This document shows positions 31,837 to 35,128 of a stretch of 35,128 nucleotides of DNA, piece after piece. The notes beneath the pieces were generated by a model, which worked only from the letters and a program-made list of their open reading frames with translations, was not told where the DNA came from and did not search any database. The DNA comes from Candidatus Epulonipiscium sp. (lineage in GTDB: Bacteria > Bacillota_A > Clostridia > Lachnospirales > Cellulosilyticaceae), in contig DUUM01000334.1 in the NCBI GenBank assembly GCA_012841565.1, forward strand, positions 1 through 35,128, read 5' to 3'. Made by a program: the position numbers and the translations under genes. The number at the start of each line of letters is the position of its first letter. Positions within the stretch are counted from its first letter, which is position 1.

Positions 31837-32688
31837 TTAAAGTGGTTTTAAGTTTTTAAGGGAAAAATCTAGTATAGGGGAAGAATGGGTAAGTGCTCCA
31901 CAAGATACAAAGTCTACACCGGTTGCGGAAATTTCTTTTAGCCGATCTAGGGTTACGTTTCCAGAGCATTCTGTAAGGGCTTTATCGCCTATTAAAAGGA
32001 CAGCTTCTCTCATGGTTGCATGGTCCATATTATCTAACATAATAATATCTGCTCTTGCATCAAGAGCTTCTTTTACCATGTCTAAGGTTTCAACTTCTAC
32101 CTCGATTTTTCTAACAAAAGGAGCATATTCCCTAGCCAGTTCTATGGCTTTCGTAATGCTGCCAGCTGCGCCGATATGATTATCTTTTAGCAAAATACCA
32201 TCGGACAAATTATAGCGATGATTTAAGCCACCACCAACTTTGACTGCATATTTTTCAAATAATCTCATATTAGGGGTTGTTTTTCTCGTATCTAATAGTT
32301 TCGTATTAGTTCCTTCTAGGGCTTGAACCAATTTATTTGTTAGGGTTGAAATACCACTCATGCGCTGAAGATAGTTCAGGGCTGTTCGTTCTCCAGATAG
32401 AATTATACGCATATCACCCGTTATAGTCCCTATAACATCACCGTTCCTAACTTGGTCCCCATCTTTGTAGGTTGTTAAAAATCTGATAGAACCTAATAAA
32501 CTAAAGACTTTTTTAAAAACTTCTAGGCCAGATATAATACCGTCTTCTCTGCAAATAAGGTTGGCTGATCCCATAGTCTTGGTTTGTAAAATAGCGTTGG
32601 TGGTAACATCTTCACTGGTAATATCTTCTTTTAAAGCGCTACGTAAGTAATTTTCTACACTAACACTCATATTTATATTATTAATCAT
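31837..32688 (-). CDS. nadC: Nicotinate-nucleotide pyrophosphorylase (quinolinate phosphoribosyltransferase)
   Basis: A 283-residue enzyme that turns quinolinate and PRPP into nicotinate mononucleotide, CO2 and pyrophosphate in NAD synthesis. Family motifs include LQRMSGIST, LDTRKTTPNMRLFEKYAV, GGGLNHRYNLSDGILLKDNH, VEVETL and IMLDNM. The ATG at 32688 was chosen since AAAGGA then has 9-base spacing; a GTG at 32694 is too close. It lies about 38 bases after nadA and is cotranscribed with it. Confidence 0.96.
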   Translation of the reverse strand: MINNINMSVSVENYLRSALKEDITSEDVTTNAILQTKTMGSANLICREDGIISGLEVFKKVFSLLGSIRFLTTYKDGDQVRNGDVIGTITGDMRIILSGERTALNYLQRMSGISTLTNKLVQALEGTNTKLLDTRKTTPNMRLFEKYAVKVGGGLNHRYNLSDGILLKDNHIGAAGSITKAIELAREYAPFVRKIEVEVETLDMVKEALDARADIIMLDNMDHATMREAVLLIGDKALTECSGNVTLDRLKEISATGVDFVSCGALTHSSPILDFSLKNLKPL

Positions 32689-32726
32689 CAACACTTATCC
32701 TTTCTGATTTTAAATGATTAGTATCA

Positions 32727-33638
32727 TTATGCTAGGGTATGCATCATTTGTAAAGAACCCTTAGCTTTTTTAATTATATCTTTGTCTAAATTAATCTCAG
32801 GAGTTAGGGTGACTAAGGCCTTATAAACATTTTCCAATGTAATTTTCTTCATATTAGCACATAATTGTCTATCGCTTGATATGTAAAATCTCTTACCTGG
32901 ATTATTTTTTATAAGTTGGTGAAAAATACCGACCTCAGTACATATGATAAACTCTGTATGGGTACTTCTGGACACATAGTCTAAAATATTGGAGGTACTT
33001 CCAATAAAGGTTGCCATTTCTAGAACATCAGGCGTACACTCAGGGTGGGCTACGATTTCAGCATTTGGGACATCCCTTAATGTTTTTGCCAAATCTTCTT
33101 TAGTGATATTAGCATGTACACAACAAAAGCCATTGTTAAAAATAAAGTTTTTATCAGGAACTTGGCTTTGAACATATTTACCTAAGTTTTTATCAGGTAC
33201 AAAAAAGATGTTTTTTTGTTTAAGATTTCTTACAATAGTAACAGCATTAGCAGATGTAACACAAACATCTGAAAGGGCTTTAATTTCACTTGTTGAGTTA
33301 ATGTAGCAAACAACGGCTAGATCATGATATTGTTTTCTAACTTGCTCGATTTCATGTGGCGTAATCATATGAGCCATAGGACAATCAGCCTCTTCATCTG
33401 GCATAAGGACGGTTTTGGAAGGGCTTAGTATTTTGGCACTTTCAGCCATGAATTTTACCCCGCAAAAAAGAATTGTTTGGGCTTTCGACTGTAATGCCAT
33501 TTGACTCAAATAATATGAATCACCTACATAATCAGCTATATCTTGAACGGCTCCATGAACATAGTAGTGAGATAGTATAAGAACATCCTTGTCTTTCTTT
33601 AACTCTTTTATTAAATCTGGGTAATTTAAATTAATCAT
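32727..33638 (-). CDS. nadA: Quinolinate synthase A
   Basis: A 303-residue [4Fe-4S] enzyme that condenses iminoaspartate with dihydroxyacetone phosphate to quinolinate. Likely cluster ligands by position are C86 (DCPMAH), C173 (GFCCVHA) and C260 (LCANMKKI). Also present are SHYYVHGAVQDIADYVGDSYYLS and AHPEC. The length fits the short clostridial form. AAGGGGATAGGT precedes the ATG. nadC follows, but nadB, which usually sits between or beside them, is absent from this window. Confidence 0.96.
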   Translation of the reverse strand: MINLNYPDLIKELKKDKDVLILSHYYVHGAVQDIADYVGDSYYLSQMALQSKAQTILFCGVKFMAESAKILSPSKTVLMPDEEADCPMAHMITPHEIEQVRKQYHDLAVVCYINSTSEIKALSDVCVTSANAVTIVRNLKQKNIFFVPDKNLGKYVQSQVPDKNFIFNNGFCCVHANITKEDLAKTLRDVPNAEIVAHPECTPDVLEMATFIGSTSNILDYVSRSTHTEFIICTEVGIFHQLIKNNPGKRFYISSDRQLCANMKKITLENVYKALVTLTPEINLDKDIIKKAKGSLQMMHTLA

Positions 33639-33666
33639 ACCTATCCCCTTTTTCTGAATTTTTTAT

Positions 33667-33717
33667 AGTATAACACTTCGCTGAAGATGTGTCAATGCAC
33701 ATGACAACACATGTGTT
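33667..33717 (-). promoter_or_regulatory. nadA promoter with inverted repeats (putative NiaR-type operator)
   Basis: Minus strand TTGACA-N17-TATACT at 33667-33695. Directly upstream is the perfect palindrome AACACATGTGTT (33706-33717), and ATGTGTC / GCACATGACA-type half-sites overlap the -35. NAD-biosynthesis operons of Firmicutes are controlled by the niacin-responsive repressor NiaR at sites of this TGTGTC/GACACA kind. The assignment to NiaR is inference. Confidence 0.7.
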
Positions 33718-33814
33718 AAGACTGAGATGGCGTTATAGAAGTTGGGCAGGTTTATTCCTAAGGGACAGTAGAATTTATGACGCTTAAATAGGGATTCATT
33801 TAGAAAACAGATCA

Positions 33815-33858
33815 AAAAAACTGCTGGTAATGAAATATTCCATTACCAGCAGTTTTTT
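33815..33858. terminator. Bidirectional terminator after aroC
   Basis: Perfect 18-bp stem AAAAAACTGCTGGTAATG / CATTACCAGCAGTTTTTT, loop of 8 bases. The region 33718-33814 between it and the nadA control region holds nothing recognisable. Confidence 0.93.
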
Positions 33859-33871
33859 GATTGTAAGCGAT

Positions 33872-34975
33872 TTATTTACCGTAAGCCTTCTTGATCATAT
33901 CCATCCTTGAAAGAATACGGGAAAAGATATAATCAACTAAAGTTATTGCAACCATAGACTCTACAACAATAACAGCCCTTGGCACAATAATGGGGTCGTG
34001 TCTGCCTTCTATAGCAACTTCAGTGTTTTGCCCATCTTTTGTAATAGTCGATTGGCTTTGAGCGATGGATGCAGTAGGTTTAAAAGCAGTTCTAAGAACA
34101 ATATCTGACCCATCACTGATGCCACCTAAAATACCACCAGCATAGTTTGTATGTTTGTTGATTTTAGCATTTTCATCATAATACCAACTATCATTGTGGG
34201 TGGATCCATTCATGGTAGCCGCTTCAAATCCACTACCAATTTCAAATCCTTTTGTTGCCCCAATAGACATAACAGCTTTGGCTAGCATTGCATCTAGTCG
34301 TTCAAAAACAGGATCTCCAACCCCTGCAGGCATTCCTTTCACAACGCACTCAACAACGCCTCCAACTGAATCTTCTCTTTCTTTTGCCCCTAAAATTAAT
34401 TTAGCAGCAGCCTCGGCAGCTTCGGGATTTGGCATTGAGAACGGATTTGTTGGAATAAAAGCCTCATCAAATTTGGAATAATCTATTTCTACAGGGCCTA
34501 TAGAGCGTGTATAAGTAAGGATTGATACGCCAAGCTCGGCTAGGATTAATTTAGCCACTGTTCCAGCAGCAACCCGAACGGAAGTCTCGCGTCCAGATGA
34601 GCGTCCACCCCCGCGAATATCCCTGAAGCCATACTTTTGATCATATGTAAAATCAGCATGTCCAGGGCGATAAATATTTTCAAGGTGAGAGTAATCTGTT
34701 GAGCGTTGATCCTTATTTCTTATTAAAAAAGAAATAGGTGTCCCAGTCGTAACCCCGTTTAAGACGCCAGATAATATTTCAACCTCGTCTCCTTCTTGCC
34801 TAGCAGTTGTAAACTCTGATGTACCAGGTTTACGTCTATCTAAATCCTTTTGTATATCGGCTTGGGAAAGACTAATGCCAGCAGGGCAACCATCAATGAT
34901 AACGCCAAGTCCTGGTCCGTGAGACTCCCCGAAAGTCGCAATTTGAAAATTCTTGCCAAAAATAGATCCAGCCAT
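33872..34975 (-). CDS. aroC: Chorismate synthase
   Basis: A 367-residue enzyme converting 5-enolpyruvylshikimate-3-phosphate to chorismate, the last common step to aromatic amino acids, using reduced FMN. Family motifs: FGESHGPGLGVIIDGCPAG, YRPGHADFTY, GGGRSSGRETSVRVAAG and TGTPISFLI. The ATG at 34975 is set by AAGGAGG 7 bases upstream. An in-frame extension to 35119 has no site and does not resemble the family. It is followed by a terminator and stands apart from other aro genes. Confidence 0.97.
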   Translation of the reverse strand: MAGSIFGKNFQIATFGESHGPGLGVIIDGCPAGISLSQADIQKDLDRRKPGTSEFTTARQEGDEVEILSGVLNGVTTGTPISFLIRNKDQRSTDYSHLENIYRPGHADFTYDQKYGFRDIRGGGRSSGRETSVRVAAGTVAKLILAELGVSILTYTRSIGPVEIDYSKFDEAFIPTNPFSMPNPEAAEAAAKLILGAKEREDSVGGVVECVVKGMPAGVGDPVFERLDAMLAKAVMSIGATKGFEIGSGFEAATMNGSTHNDSWYYDENAKINKHTNYAGGILGGISDGSDIVLRTAFKPTASIAQSQSTITKDGQNTEVAIEGRHDPIIVPRAVIVVESMVAITLVDYIFSRILSRMDMIKKAYGK

Positions 34976-35000
34976 AATAAATCCTCCTTGTATATATGAA

Positions 35001-35043
35001 ATTATAGGCGTTTGTGAAACGCCACAACCCGTATAAATACGGG
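35001..35043 (-). promoter_or_regulatory. aroC promoter region with two adjacent inverted repeats
   Basis: On the minus strand the -10 TATAAT (35001-35006) is immediately preceded by GGCGTTT-CAC-AAACGCC (35007-35023), a perfect 7-bp-arm repeat exactly 17 bases long, filling the spacer, with a weak -35 (GGTTGT) beyond. Next, CCCGTA-TTTA-TACGGG (35028-35043) forms a second perfect repeat. Either could be an operator or a hairpin; on the plus strand the second is followed by seven T. Confidence 0.5.
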
Positions 35044-35078
35044 ATATTTTTTTGTATAAAAAATGTAACTCCTCACTG

Positions 35079-35127
35079 ATATATGGTAAAATTGAATTGT
35101 TAATAAACAAATCCACCATATATCCCG
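35079..35127. repeat. Nested inverted repeats at the right edge
   Basis: ATATATGGT (35079-35087) pairs with ACCATATAT (35115-35123). In addition CGGGATAT (35040-35047) pairs with ATATCCCG (35120-35127). No gene is visible here; the structure may continue past the edge. Confidence 0.35.
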
Positions 35128-35128
35128 A

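Noticed and set aside
34976..35119. 48-residue N-terminal extension of AroC
   Set aside because: It has no ribosome binding site, does not resemble the family, and covers the promoter repeats. The ATG at 34975 has a perfect site.
1..35128. tRNA genes, rRNA genes, CRISPR arrays, phage attachment sites
   Set aside because: None was recognised. No regularly spaced repeats and no cloverleaf-like GTTCRA-containing segment ending in CCA were found by eye; a tRNA scan would be needed for certainty.

Overview
The window is AT-rich, gene-dense DNA from a low-GC Gram-positive anaerobe, most likely a member of the Clostridia (a Lachnospirales-like bacterium is my guess; the genus cannot be fixed). Pointers are strong Shine-Dalgarno sites, sigma-A promoters of the TTGACA-N17-TATAAT type, perfect-stem terminators, a SpoIID-family protein, DUF438 and DUF4846 proteins, a NadA/NadC pair, and chemoreceptors typical of motile clostridia. 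No rRNA, tRNA, CRISPR array or phage genes were seen. No gene-free stretch exceeds about 300 bases.

Region 1 (1-7622) is accessory in character. The left edge lies inside an IS3-family element (orfA plus the start of orfB, joined by a probable -1 frameshift) whose end falls about 35 bases before an OmpR-type regulator. There follow a membrane protein made of a heavy-metal domain, a UreH/DsbD-like core and a cupredoxin domain; a DUF2318 protein with two CxxC motifs; a histidine kinase; two tiny SHOCT membrane proteins; and a second regulator/kinase pair whose sensor domain carries a Met/His-rich loop. I read this as a copper (or other soft metal) handling and sensing locus with two two-component systems.

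Region 2 (7623-17222) is mostly housekeeping: YwbE, a PsiE-like membrane protein, a class I aminotransferase, an HPr-like protein lacking the phosphorylatable His, a GNAT acetyltransferase behind a folded-looking leader, a SpoIID/LytB protein in an operon with queA, an acyl-ACP thioesterase, a DUF438/hemerythrin/PAS protein on the minus strand, and a DUF4846 lipoprotein.

Region 3 (17335-24851) is a probable operon: an ABC exporter (ATPase and two ABC-2 permeases), a DesK/NarL-type two-component system in the LnrJK-LnrLMN style, and an unusual 849-residue membrane-anchored protein joining an FAD-dependent oxidoreductase, SLH-like repeats and a complete N-acetylmuramoyl-L-alanine amidase. This fusion is the most unusual coding feature here.

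Region 4 (24866-30745) is signalling: a membrane diguanylate cyclase and two paralogous 569-residue chemoreceptors, each with its own near-identical promoter, separated by a small helical protein. Region 5 (30768-35128) holds trxB, then nadA-nadC and aroC on the minus strand. The nadA promoter and the aroC promoter both contain inverted repeats placed like operators.
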